Shown in pieces: positions 1-6,424 of a DNA stretch of 26,935 nt (positions within the stretch are counted from its first letter, which is position 1; the number at the start of each line of letters is the position of its first letter). The DNA is from an uncultured Erysipelotrichaceae bacterium (GTDB taxonomy: Bacteria > Bacillota_I > Bacilli_A > Erysipelotrichales > Coprobacillaceae), in contig CAJUOS010000031.1 in assembly GCA_910588075.1 (NCBI GenBank), forward strand, positions 1-26,935, given 5' to 3'. The notes below the pieces were generated by a model. The model was not told where the DNA came from. It saw only the letters and a list, made by a program, of their open reading frames with translations, and ran no database searches. A program made the translations under genes and the position numbers.

Positions 1-52
1 GAGAAAAGAAAACTGAAGAATTATTTAAATCCTCCAGTTATATTATAGAGCC

Positions 53-86
53 AAAGAATGATAACAAGTCATTCTTTTTCTTTTGA
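53..86 (+). terminator. Intrinsic terminator of an upstream gene
   Basis: A 9-bp perfect stem (AAAGAATGA at 53-61, TCATTCTTT at 69-77) with a 7-nt loop is followed by a T-rich tract. It points along the plus strand, so it should end transcription of a gene that enters from the left edge. Two frames stay open from base 1: one stops at 46-48, before the stem, and one at 84-86, after it. I cannot tell which, if either, is the upstream gene's C-terminus. Confidence 0.6.
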
Positions 87-171
87 AGAAATTTCTAATT
101 TTTAAATGAATATATATAATAGGGGGATAGTTTTTAATGGTTTAGTATAGAAAGTTGTTTTATTAGATAAT

Positions 172-208
172 AAAAAAGGTGTAACGATAAAAAATCTATT
201 ACACACTT
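172..208 (-). terminator. Intrinsic terminator after the XRE gene
   Basis: Read on the minus strand, AAG plus GTGTAA (one bulged T between them) pairs with TTACAC plus CTT, and a run of six T follows. It starts about 18 bases after the stop of the XRE regulator gene and ends that transcript. Confidence 0.6.
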
Positions 209-225
209 TTATCATATGAATGATA

Positions 226-465
226 TTAATCTTTATTATTTGGATAGTAAATTTTTCCATCTTTAATATCGACATTTTCACAAATGTAATCAAGAGAAGC
301 TTGATAGAAACGTGCTAAACTAATAAGTCTATCTACTGATGGAGTTCTTTGATCTGATTCATATTGAGATAATACAGGTTTAGAAATATCTAATGCTTCT
401 GCAACTGTTCTTTGTGTTAAATTTTTTTCTTTTCTTAATGTTTTTAGTCTTGATCCTATACTCAT
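226..465 (-). CDS. XRE-family helix-turn-helix transcriptional regulator
   Basis: A 79-aa single-domain DNA-binding protein. The HTH covers about residues 4-60: an N-terminal helix (SRLKTLRKEKNLT), then QRTVAEALDISKPVLSQYES as the turn and recognition helix, then the usual RTPSVDRLISLARFY segment. After the domain there are only about 20 residues (ending in a charged Asp/Lys/Asn tail), so there is no sensor domain, as in the small Cro/CI-type regulators. The reading frame extends three codons further up to a GTG, but GAGGTGA is the ribosome site, so the ATG at 465 is the start. The gene follows the VOC gene on the same strand with a 73-nt gap that holds a palindrome and may be autoregulated. 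The target and signal are unknown. Confidence 0.88.
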   Translation of the reverse strand: MSIGSRLKTLRKEKNLTQRTVAEALDISKPVLSQYESDQRTPSVDRLISLARFYQASLDYICENVDIKDGKIYYPNNKD

Positions 466-480
466 TTTTTTCACCTCAGA

Positions 481-522
481 AATAGTATATAAGATTAGCT
501 TTCGCTATGGGCGAATACTATT
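481..522. promoter_or_regulatory. Nested inverted repeat, possible XRE operator
   Basis: A perfect TTCGC-N5-GCGAA palindrome (501-515) sits inside a second inverted repeat, AATAGTA (481-487) and TACTATT (516-522). It lies 16 bases before the XRE start codon, where a small HTH repressor would bind to control its own gene. G+C here is locally higher than in the flanks. No T-run follows on either strand, so it is not an ordinary terminator. That the XRE protein binds it is inference. Confidence 0.45.
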
Positions 523-538
523 GCCTTTTGCAAAAAAA

Positions 539-910
539 TTATTTTTTTACAGGAATAATTTCAAACCAATAATCATCAGGATCATGAATAAAATATAATC
601 CCATCTTTTCATTTTCAAAACAGATACATCCCATGTTTTTATGTAGTTCATGATATGCTTCATAATCATCAACAGTTAAACAAATATGACTTTCATTTTC
701 TCCTAATTGATAAGCTTGAGGATGATCTTTTAACCAAGTTAATTCTAATTGAAAAGGAGATTGACCATCACTAAGATAAACAAGAATGAAACTTCCATCA
801 CTAGCTTCTTTTTTTCTTACAACTTTTAAATTTAAAGCTTCTTCATAAAATCTAATACTTTTTTCTAAATCTGTAACATTAATATTACAATGATTAAATA
901 ACGCATTCAT
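539..910 (-). CDS. VOC-superfamily protein, glyoxalase I (lactoylglutathione lyase) type
   Basis: A 123-aa protein with two beta-alpha-beta-beta-beta repeats of the vicinal oxygen chelate fold. The four metal ligands of bacterial glyoxalase I are all present at matching places: H7 in FNHCNINV, E56 in FQLELTW, H75 in ESHICLTV and E117 in YWFEIIP. The family isomerises the hemithioacetal of methylglyoxal and a thiol to a lactoyl thioester. The ATG at 910 has a good AGGAGG site. Low-GC gut Bacillota often lack glutathione, so the thiol may be another one, or the enzyme may act on a different substrate. It is transcribed away from groESL, and the first CIRCE site lies between them. Glyoxalase-type activity is likely from the ligands; the substrate is not proven. 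Confidence 0.82.
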   Translation of the reverse strand: MNALFNHCNINVTDLEKSIRFYEEALNLKVVRKKEASDGSFILVYLSDGQSPFQLELTWLKDHPQAYQLGENESHICLTVDDYEAYHELHKNMGCICFENEKMGLYFIHDPDDYWFEIIPVKK

Positions 911-961
911 ATTCTTTTCCTCCTGTCATATATATTAACATAAAAAAGAGAAAAAGTCATG

Positions 962-988
962 TTGGCACTCTATAATTAAAAGTGCTAA
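962..988 (+). promoter_or_regulatory. CIRCE element 1 (HrcA operator)
   Basis: TTGGCACTC-N9-AAGTGCTAA. It differs from the consensus TTAGCACTC-N9-GAGTGCTAA at one base in each arm and has the exact 9-nt spacer. It lies upstream of the groES -10 region and between groES and the divergent VOC gene. HrcA is the known binder; its gene is not in the window. Confidence 0.85.
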
Positions 989-1017
989 AAAGTTCATTTT
1001 GTGTTCATATATGAGAT

Positions 1018-1023
1018 TATAAT
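1018..1023 (+). promoter_or_regulatory. groESL promoter, -10 box
   Basis: A consensus TATAAT lies between the two CIRCE sites. The -35 region is weak: TTCATT at 993-998 would give a 19-nt spacer. Transcription would begin near 1030, at the left edge of the second CIRCE. Confidence 0.6.
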
Positions 1024-1031
1024 AAATAGTG

Positions 1032-1058
1032 TTAGCAGTATAATGATTTAAGTGCTAA
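1032..1058 (+). promoter_or_regulatory. CIRCE element 2 (HrcA operator)
   Basis: TTAGCAGTA-N9-AAGTGCTAA, with the exact 9-nt spacer. The left arm differs from consensus at its last two bases and the right arm at its first. It lies just after the expected transcription start and just before the groES ribosome site, the usual place for CIRCE. Confidence 0.85.
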
Positions 1059-1076
1059 ATAAAGGAGGAATTAAAA

Positions 1077-1337
1077 ATGCTTAGACCATTACATGATTAT
1101 GTTATTTTAAAAAAAGAAAAAATTGAAAACACAACAGCAAGTGGAATTATTTTAACAGGTTCTAAAGAAGATGTGAGTCATCAAGGTGTTGTATATGCAG
1201 TTGGTCCAAAATGTGAAAATGATTTACATGAGGGATTGATGGTTATTTTTAAGGAATATGTTGGAACAAAAATAAATCAAAATGATGAAGAATATATCAT
1301 TCTTAAAGAAGAAGATATTTTAGCTATTTTAGAATAG
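1077..1337 (+). CDS. groES: Co-chaperonin GroES
   Basis: An 86-aa GroES/Cpn10 protein, the heptameric lid of the cytoplasmic GroEL folding chamber. It opens with LRPLHDYVILKKEK, the family's N-terminal strand. The mobile loop that docks on GroEL is seen as NTTASGIIL (about residues 18-26). The core follows (QGVVYAVGP), and the C-terminus (YIILKEEDILAILE) matches the family. It is some 8-10 residues shorter than usual GroES, the loss lying in the middle part. AAAGGAGG precedes the ATG at good spacing. It is the first gene of the operon, 13 bases before groEL, with two CIRCE sites upstream, so it should be derepressed by heat or by misfolded protein through HrcA. Confidence 0.97.
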   Translation: MLRPLHDYVILKKEKIENTTASGIILTGSKEDVSHQGVVYAVGPKCENDLHEGLMVIFKEYVGTKINQNDEEYIILKEEDILAILE

Positions 1338-1350
1338 GAGGAAATAAAAG

Positions 1351-2964
1351 ATGAGTAAAGAGATACGTTTTTCTAAAGATGTGAGAGATGCAATGTTAAA
1401 GGGAGTAAATACATTAGCAGATGCAGTAAAAGTAACTATTGGTCCAAAAGGACGTAATGTTGTTTTAGATAAAGGATATGGTTCACCATTAATTACAAAC
1501 GATGGTGTAAGTATTGCTAAAGAGATTGAATTAGAAGATGCTTTTGAGAATATGGGAGCTAAATTGGTTTATGAAGTTGCTAATAAAACAAATGATGTAG
1601 CTGGTGATGGTACAACAACAGCCACAATACTTGCTCAAAGTATGATTAAAAATGGCTTAAAGGCTGTTGAAAAAGGAGCGAATCCAGTATTGATGAGAGA
1701 AGGTATTGATTATGCTAGTAAAGAAGTCGCTCAATATATATTAAATCAATCACATAAAGTAGAAACAAGTAATGATATTGCTTCAGTAGCCACAATTTCA
1801 TCTAGTGATCAAGAAATAGGAAAGTATATTGCTGAAGCTATGGAAAAAGTTGGAAGAGATGGTGTTATTAGTGTTGATGAATCTAATAGTTTTGATACTG
1901 AATTAGAAGTTGCTGAAGGAATGCAATATGATAAAGGATACGTTTCTCCATATATGGTTTCAGATAGAGAAAAAATGACTATTGATTTAGATAATGCTTT
2001 AATAATGATTACAGATCAAAAAATAAATACGATTCAAGAAATTTTACCAATTTTAGAACAAGTTATGCAATCAAATAAATCACTATTATTAATTGCAGAT
2101 GATTTTGAACAAGAAGTTATTTCAACAATTGTTGTTAATAAATTAAGAGGAACATTTAATGTAGTCGCAACAAAAGCTCCAGGATTTGGAGATAATCAAA
2201 AAGAAATTTTACAAGATATAGCTATTTTAACAAATGCTCAATTTTATAGTAAAGATTTAAATATGAATTTAAAAGATATGCAATTAAGTGATTTAGGTTC
2301 TGCTAAGAAAATTCATATTACAAAAGATCATACAACAATGATTGGTGGAAATGGATTAACAGAGAAAATACAAGAACGTATTCAAGAAATGACTCAACAA
2401 ATGAATAATGCTAAAAATGATTATGATAAAAAGAATTATGCAGAAAGATTAGGAAAATTATCTAATGGAGTTGCTATTATTAAAGTAGGTGGAGCAACAG
2501 AGTCAGAATTAAAAGAAAAGAAACTAAGAATAGAAGATGCTCTCAATGCCACAAAAGCAGCTGTAAGCGAAGGAATTGTTATGGGTGGAGGTGTAACACT
2601 CGTTAATGCTTATGTTGCTTTAAAAGAGAAATTAAAGGATAAAAACGTAGATAAACAAAAAGGAATAAAAATTGTTTTAGATGCATTATTAGCACCTATG
2701 GGACAAATTGCAGAAAATGCAGGATTTAATAGTGATGAAATTGTAGAACAACAAATGAAAATGGAAGCAGGAAAAGGATTTGATGCTAAAAAAGGAGTAT
2801 GGGTTTCAATGTTTGATGAAGGAATTATTGATCCAACAAAAGTAACACGTACTGCTTTATTAAATGCAGCAAGTATATCAGCTTTATTTATTACAACTGA
2901 AGCAGGAGTAGCATCAACTAAAAATGAAGAACTTCCAACTATGCCAAACACTCCTATGTATTAA
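1351..2964 (+). CDS. groEL: Chaperonin GroEL, 60-kDa subunit
   Basis: A 537-aa GroEL/Cpn60, the ATP-driven tetradecameric chaperonin of the cytoplasm. Family landmarks occur in order: KEIRFSKDVRDAMLKGVNTLADAVKVTIGPKGRNVVLDK, the nucleotide-binding TNDGVSIAKEIELED and NDVAGDGTTTATILA, the apical domain with KAPGFGDN, then KVGGATESELKEKK, AVSEGIVMGGGV and the C-terminal DPTKVTRTALLNAASIS. The length is near the usual 540-548. The tail ends in PTMPNTPMY and lacks the Gly-Gly-Met repeats found in many GroELs. An AGGAGG site lies between groES and this ATG. A strong terminator directly after the stop closes the operon. Identity is certain. Confidence 0.99.
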   Translation: MSKEIRFSKDVRDAMLKGVNTLADAVKVTIGPKGRNVVLDKGYGSPLITNDGVSIAKEIELEDAFENMGAKLVYEVANKTNDVAGDGTTTATILAQSMIKNGLKAVEKGANPVLMREGIDYASKEVAQYILNQSHKVETSNDIASVATISSSDQEIGKYIAEAMEKVGRDGVISVDESNSFDTELEVAEGMQYDKGYVSPYMVSDREKMTIDLDNALIMITDQKINTIQEILPILEQVMQSNKSLLLIADDFEQEVISTIVVNKLRGTFNVVATKAPGFGDNQKEILQDIAILTNAQFYSKDLNMNLKDMQLSDLGSAKKIHITKDHTTMIGGNGLTEKIQERIQEMTQQMNNAKNDYDKKNYAERLGKLSNGVAIIKVGGATESELKEKKLRIEDALNATKAAVSEGIVMGGGVTLVNAYVALKEKLKDKNVDKQKGIKIVLDALLAPMGQIAENAGFNSDEIVEQQMKMEAGKGFDAKKGVWVSMFDEGIIDPTKVTRTALLNAASISALFITTEAGVASTKNEELPTMPNTPMY

Positions 2965-2968
2965 AAAT

Positions 2969-3004
2969 AAAATGTAGACACAAAGATTGTGTCTACATTT
3001 TTTT
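2969..3004. terminator. Intrinsic terminator of groESL, probably bidirectional
   Basis: A 15-bp perfect stem (AAAATGTAGACACAA at 2969-2983 with its complement at 2987-3001), a 3-nt loop and a T tract follow groEL. The matching A tract on the left lets it also serve the convergent secreted-protein gene, whose stop codon is at 3003. Confidence 0.93.
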
Positions 3005-3434
3005 AATTAACTAAATCATCTGCACTAAATTTTAAAGTAACATCACATGTATTACTAGGTTCAATTGTGCTTGAACAAACTGCTGCAAAATAAATATTTC
3101 CTTTTTGAGCTGCATGCTCTAAAGAAAGAGATCTTTTAGAAGTAACTCTTACTTCGGCTGATACTTGAGATTTTGCACTATTTACAAGACAAGTGAAATT
3201 TCCTAATAAAGCTTCTGTTTTAATCCCTTGAAAAGTTGCATAACGAGTAGTTGTGGCTTTTTTACTTCCGTAATTCATGTTATACTTTACTTTGCCACCA
3301 CCTGGAATATCAACAAAAGTTGCTTGTTGTAAGTCTGTTCCAGGAAGATATGTATATGCTGAAACTGTGGATAAGGCACCACATAATAAAAGAAAACATG
3401 TTCCAAAAACAAAAATTTTTTTATTGAATTTCAT
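3003..3434 (-). CDS. Secreted protein of unknown function beside a LytTR/GHKL pair
   Basis: A 143-aa protein that I do not recognise. Residues 1-26 form a Sec signal peptide: MKFNKK, a hydrophobic core (IFVFGTCFLLLCGAL) and a VSA cleavage site before YTYLPG. The mature part is about 117 aa, rich in Thr, Ser, Val and Lys and probably beta-sheet, with three cysteines (C82, C120, C130) and a glycine cluster (IPGGGKVKYN). No cell-wall anchor, lipobox or catalytic motif is visible. A GTG nine bases further upstream is overlapped by the AAGGAGG ribosome site, so the ATG at 3434 is the start. The gene diverges from a LytTR regulator and sensor kinase, the setting of many controlled bacteriocins, signals or surface factors. 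A role as their target or cognate factor is inference. Confidence 0.75.
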   Translation of the reverse strand: MKFNKKIFVFGTCFLLLCGALSTVSAYTYLPGTDLQQATFVDIPGGGKVKYNMNYGSKKATTTRYATFQGIKTEALLGNFTCLVNSAKSQVSAEVRVTSKRSLSLEHAAQKGNIYFAAVCSSTIEPSNTCDVTLKFSADDLVN

Positions 3435-3465
3435 TATTCTCACCTCCTTTTCGCATTGAAAATAT

Positions 3466-3488
3466 CAGTATTTTATACCATTTTATGG
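3466..3488 (-). promoter_or_regulatory. Promoter of the secreted-protein gene with a small palindrome
   Basis: On the minus strand a TGG-TATAAA extended -10 lies about 35 bases before the start codon, without a good -35 box. A CCAT-TTT-ATGG inverted repeat (3478-3488) abuts it. A weak -35 is usual for promoters that need an activator, so control by the adjacent LytTR regulator is possible. Confidence 0.35.
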
Positions 3489-3522
3489 GAATTGGTTGAA
3501 TTTAGCAGAATATTGGATAAAT

Positions 3523-3535
3523 TTTACATTGTAAA
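3523..3535. promoter_or_regulatory. Palindrome in the divergent intergenic region
   Basis: TTTACA-T-TGTAAA, perfect six-base arms about one base, lies midway between the two divergent genes. It could be a binding site for a dimeric regulator. The usual LytTR site is a direct repeat, so the binder need not be the adjacent regulator. Confidence 0.3.
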
Positions 3536-3628
3536 TATTTGAATAAGTTATACAATATTGTCGTAATAAAATTGTCGAACATTTGGGGATTTTGTTACAG
3601 AAAAGTTTATTGGAGAGAGGAAAAAATT

Positions 3629-4333
3629 ATGAAAATTTTAGTATGTGATGATGATCAACAATATGTTGACACAATTATGAAGTATTTAGAGTTTTATAAA
3701 GGGAAGAATGTAGAACATTATGTTAAAGGTATATCAGATGTTGATAAACTTTTAATAGAGATTAAAATCAATAAATATGATTTGATTTATTTGGATGTTG
3801 AGTTAGGGAAAGTGAATGGAATAGATATTGCACACTATTTATTAGAACAGAATCCACAATGTATTATTGTTTTTGTAACTGGATATTATCAATATATTCA
3901 TCAATCTTTTAAATTAAGAATATGTAACTTTATACATAAACCTTTTGAAGATAGAGAATTTGAATTGGTTTATTATCAAGCATTGGAGCTTTATCAAAGA
4001 AGAAATTCCACATTTACATTTAATACCTCAAAAGGCAAACAAATATTTAACCCATTTGATATTCTATATATTGAAACTTACTATAATAGTTTGAAGATTG
4101 TAACTAATGATAAATCTTATTATAGTAATATAAAAAATTCTAAAGTTATTAAATCATCGCTAAAACCATTTGATTTTATGCAAATTCATCAAAGTATTTT
4201 TGTAAATTTCCATTTTGTCGATAGAATACATAATGATACAGTTATTATGAAAAACACACAAGAGTTTCCTATTTCTTTAAATAAGAAACAAGAAATTATA
4301 ACTGCATTTAATAAATTTATTATGAGAAGGTGA
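3629..4333 (+). CDS. LytTR-family response regulator (AgrA/LytR type)
   Basis: A 234-aa cytoplasmic response regulator. The receiver domain (about 1-120) has the acidic pair D8/D9, the phosphorylated D56 in LIYLDVELG, T84 in FVTGY and K104 in IHKPFE. The LytTR DNA-binding domain (about 128-234) begins FTFNTSKGKQIF, includes ILYIETYYNSLKI and ends with IHQSIFVNFHFVDRI and the C-terminal strands. The frame is open for 30 codons upstream, but that stretch has no ribosome site; GGAGAGAGG before the ATG at 3629 fixes the start. Its stop overlaps the start of the kinase gene, so the two are translationally coupled. It should bind direct repeats after phosphorylation by that kinase. The regulon is unknown, but the divergent secreted protein is the nearest candidate. 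Confidence 0.93.
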   Translation: MKILVCDDDQQYVDTIMKYLEFYKGKNVEHYVKGISDVDKLLIEIKINKYDLIYLDVELGKVNGIDIAHYLLEQNPQCIIVFVTGYYQYIHQSFKLRICNFIHKPFEDREFELVYYQALELYQRRNSTFTFNTSKGKQIFNPFDILYIETYYNSLKIVTNDKSYYSNIKNSKVIKSSLKPFDFMQIHQSIFVNFHFVDRIHNDTVIMKNTQEFPISLNKKQEIITAFNKFIMRR

Positions 4334-5679
4334 TTACGATAGACGTTTTAGATATAGTATATTGTACTGTTTTTGCATTTACTGACGTGTTTTTGGTAGG
4401 CTATTGTTTGAATTTAATTTTGTATGATAAAGTTAATAAGGGTGAGAATAAAATAGTAGGTATAAATATAAGAAAATTTTATTTTATTGGATTTATATTT
4501 AGTGTTTTATGTTTAATTGCAAGATATCGCTTATATTTTTATCCGTTTTTTACAGTTATAGAATTGATATTGGTGTTTAAACAATTTGATTTGATTAATC
4601 GTAAAGCAAGAACTGTATTCAAAGTAACATGTTTAAAGGTTATTATTGAGTTATTTTGTATATTGTTAATGGAAATGTTATTTGAAAGACCTGTTTTATT
4701 TAATGAATTTGATACTTTTAATATGCTTAAATTCTTTTGGTTATTTGTGAGTAAATATATAGAATGTTTAATCTTTTTGGTTATTTATAGAAAGAAATAT
4801 AGATTGGGACAAAGTGATTTAAGATATTTTAAGAATATTGGTATGATTATTTCTATAATGTATGGAATGTGTATTGTAACTTATATTGAAAGTTTATTTC
4901 ATATTACAAGTATAGGAAAGATTGTTGTATTTACACTGTTTATTTATAATGTAACATTGATTATCTTTGATAGATATCAAGTAAAACATGATAAGATTGA
5001 AAGAGAATATAATGAGAAAAAGAGAAAGTTTGAGATTATTGATTTAAAGAATAAATTACAACAAAAATATAATAAGAAGATTCAACAAGAACAAAATCAT
5101 ACAAGAAATATAAAACATAATATTAATAATCAGTTATGTTCTATTCATGCTTATATAGAAAATGGCAGAAATGAAGAAGCAATGGAGTATATTGAAAAGA
5201 TTATAGGAACATTAAAAGTTGGAAAATCGGCTAATCATACTGGGCATATTGGTGCTGATGCTATTTTAGATGAGAAATTAGAAACTGCAAGATTATTAGG
5301 GATAGATGTTGAAGAAAATTATGGGATTATTGATTTTGGTGATTTAACACCTATGGAAATTACAATTCTGTTAGGTTGTGCATTGGATAATGCAATTGAA
5401 GCTATACAAAAGATTAATGATGAGGATATTGAAAAGAAATTAACGATTCATATATTTAATAATGGTCCTTATTTGGCTATATGTATTGGGAATTCTGTTG
5501 TTGATGGACATAATATTTGTTTCCATAAAACAAGCAAAAAAGAAGATAGTATGAATCATGGATTTGGTGTTAAAGATATTCAAAAAGTTGTTTCACAACA
5601 TGAAGGTAGTGTTTGTTATGAGGTGGATGATAAATTTGTTCTTTTTAATGCTATTTTGTATGTTTTTCATGAGAAATAA
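4330..5679 (+). CDS. Sensor histidine kinase of the AgrC/ComD class (GHKL ATPase)
   Basis: A 449-aa membrane histidine kinase. Residues 1-215 hold about six hydrophobic helices, the usual multi-span sensor of peptide-sensing HPK10 kinases. A charged linker (about 216-255) leads to the phospho-accepting H263 in IKHNINNQLCSIHAYI, where HNINN is the HxxxN signature of this class. The ATPase has the N box (GCALDNAIEAI, N354) and the glycine-rich lid (NHGFGVKDIQKV, 410-420). The partner is the LytTR regulator just upstream. The start is uncertain: GTG at 4330 overlaps the regulator's stop, but the good AAGGTGAT ribosome site covers that GTG and would better fit ATT at 4333 or ATA at 4339. No short autoinducer-peptide gene or AgrB-like protease is seen nearby. 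Confidence 0.92.
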   Translation: MITIDVLDIVYCTVFAFTDVFLVGYCLNLILYDKVNKGENKIVGINIRKFYFIGFIFSVLCLIARYRLYFYPFFTVIELILVFKQFDLINRKARTVFKVTCLKVIIELFCILLMEMLFERPVLFNEFDTFNMLKFFWLFVSKYIECLIFLVIYRKKYRLGQSDLRYFKNIGMIISIMYGMCIVTYIESLFHITSIGKIVVFTLFIYNVTLIIFDRYQVKHDKIEREYNEKKRKFEIIDLKNKLQQKYNKKIQQEQNHTRNIKHNINNQLCSIHAYIENGRNEEAMEYIEKIIGTLKVGKSANHTGHIGADAILDEKLETARLLGIDVEENYGIIDFGDLTPMEITILLGCALDNAIEAIQKINDEDIEKKLTIHIFNNGPYLAICIGNSVVDGHNICFHKTSKKEDSMNHGFGVKDIQKVVSQHEGSVCYEVDDKFVLFNAILYVFHEK

Positions 5680-5691
5680 TTGATTATAAAG

Positions 5692-5728
5692 AAAAAATGG
5701 TTTGAGGTAGGTATTCAAGCCATTTTTT
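5692..5728. terminator. Bidirectional terminator between the kinase and MBL genes
   Basis: AAAAAATGGTTTGA (5692-5705) pairs with TCAAGCCATTTTTT (5715-5728), 14 bp with one G-T pair. The A and T ends let it work in both directions, for the kinase transcript and for the convergent MBL gene, whose stop is at 5727. Confidence 0.88.
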
Positions 5729-6392
5729 ATAATTCAAAAACTTCATTTTCATGATGGATAGACATGATTTGAGCATGATAAGGATTGTTAATTTTTTCAA
5801 ATTTAAGTTGTTGTGATATGGTATAATTACCAAAATAATGTATTGGGAAGATATAGTGTGTTTTGACATGATTTAAGTAATATTGTAAACCTAGTAAATA
5901 ATCTTTTTCTTGTCTTAAATCTACAACGATAAATGCTATATCTATGGGGTGTTTGATAAGTTGAATTTGTTGTTGATATACGATACGTTGATAATCGTTA
6001 TCAATATCTGGTTCGCCTTGCCAGTGCCACCAGTTCAGATCACCAGCATGATATATGCGTTTATTTTCAACATTAACTATAAAAGCACAACCTTCATCAG
6101 TAGATAATAATGTTTGGATTGTTAAATCGTTTATTGTATATATTTGATTTGTTTCTAAATAATGTATATTTTTTGTGGTATTTTTAATTGAAGATGAGAA
6201 AATATAAGTTTTATGTGGATGATTGATTTCTAATATGTTTTGGTTAAAGTGATCTTTATGACTATGTGATACAAAGATATATAATGGTTTCTTTTGATTG
6301 AGATGAAGTTCACCTTTATAATAATCAAAGAGAAGTAGATGTTGTTTTAGTTCGACAAGACATCCACTATGATATAAGTGTGTAATTTTCAT
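5727..6392 (-). CDS. MBL-fold metal-dependent hydrolase
   Basis: A 221-aa protein of the metallo-beta-lactamase superfamily. The metal-binding HSHKDH motif is at 43-48 after the YIFVSHS strand. H115 and D118 follow in IYHAGDLNWWHW, and H185 in IFPIHYFGNY gives the last ligand. Compact proteins of this sort are hydrolases of phosphoesters, lactones or related bonds; the substrate cannot be told. It is cytoplasmic, with no signal peptide. It follows yebC on the same strand by 24 bases, but an intrinsic terminator ends directly before it and there is no Shine-Dalgarno sequence: the bases before the ATG are a run of T then TCAT. Its expression is therefore probably low or from a promoter within yebC. 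No later start in frame looks better. Confidence 0.85.
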   Translation of the reverse strand: MKITHLYHSGCLVELKQHLLLFDYYKGELHLNQKKPLYIFVSHSHKDHFNQNILEINHPHKTYIFSSSIKNTTKNIHYLETNQIYTINDLTIQTLLSTDEGCAFIVNVENKRIYHAGDLNWWHWQGEPDIDNDYQRIVYQQQIQLIKHPIDIAFIVVDLRQEKDYLLGLQYYLNHVKTHYIFPIHYFGNYTISQQLKFEKINNPYHAQIMSIHHENEVFEL

Positions 6393-6395
6393 ATG

Positions 6396-6424
6396 AAAAA
6401 AAGAATAACAGAAATGCTATTCTT
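6396..6424 (-). terminator. Terminator overlapping the yebC stop codon
   Basis: On the minus strand AAGAATA (6424-6418) pairs with TATTCTT (6407-6401) around a 10-nt loop, followed by T's. The stop codon of yebC is at the loop edge. The T run ends only a few bases before the ATG of the MBL gene, so it separates or attenuates the downstream gene. Confidence 0.6.

Noticed and set aside
3..86. An open frame from the left edge ending at TGA 84-86 as the tail of an upstream gene.
   Set aside because: It passes through the hairpin at 53-86; another frame stops before the hairpin at 46-48. Neither can be chosen with 50-odd bases, so no gene is called.
2610..2951. A 113-codon frame on the minus strand opposite groEL.
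   Set aside because: It lies wholly within groEL, has no ribosome site or family signs, and arises from groEL codon pattern.
3003..3434. Secreted protein read as a lipoprotein because of Cys in the signal region.
   Set aside because: The residues before C18 (LLLC) do not form a lipobox, and a good VSA signal-peptidase I site follows.
3557..3577. Direct repeat ATTGTCG at 3557 and 3571 as a LytTR binding site.
   Set aside because: The 14-base spacing does not match the roughly 21-base spacing of LytTR sites, and the motif is not the known AgrA type.
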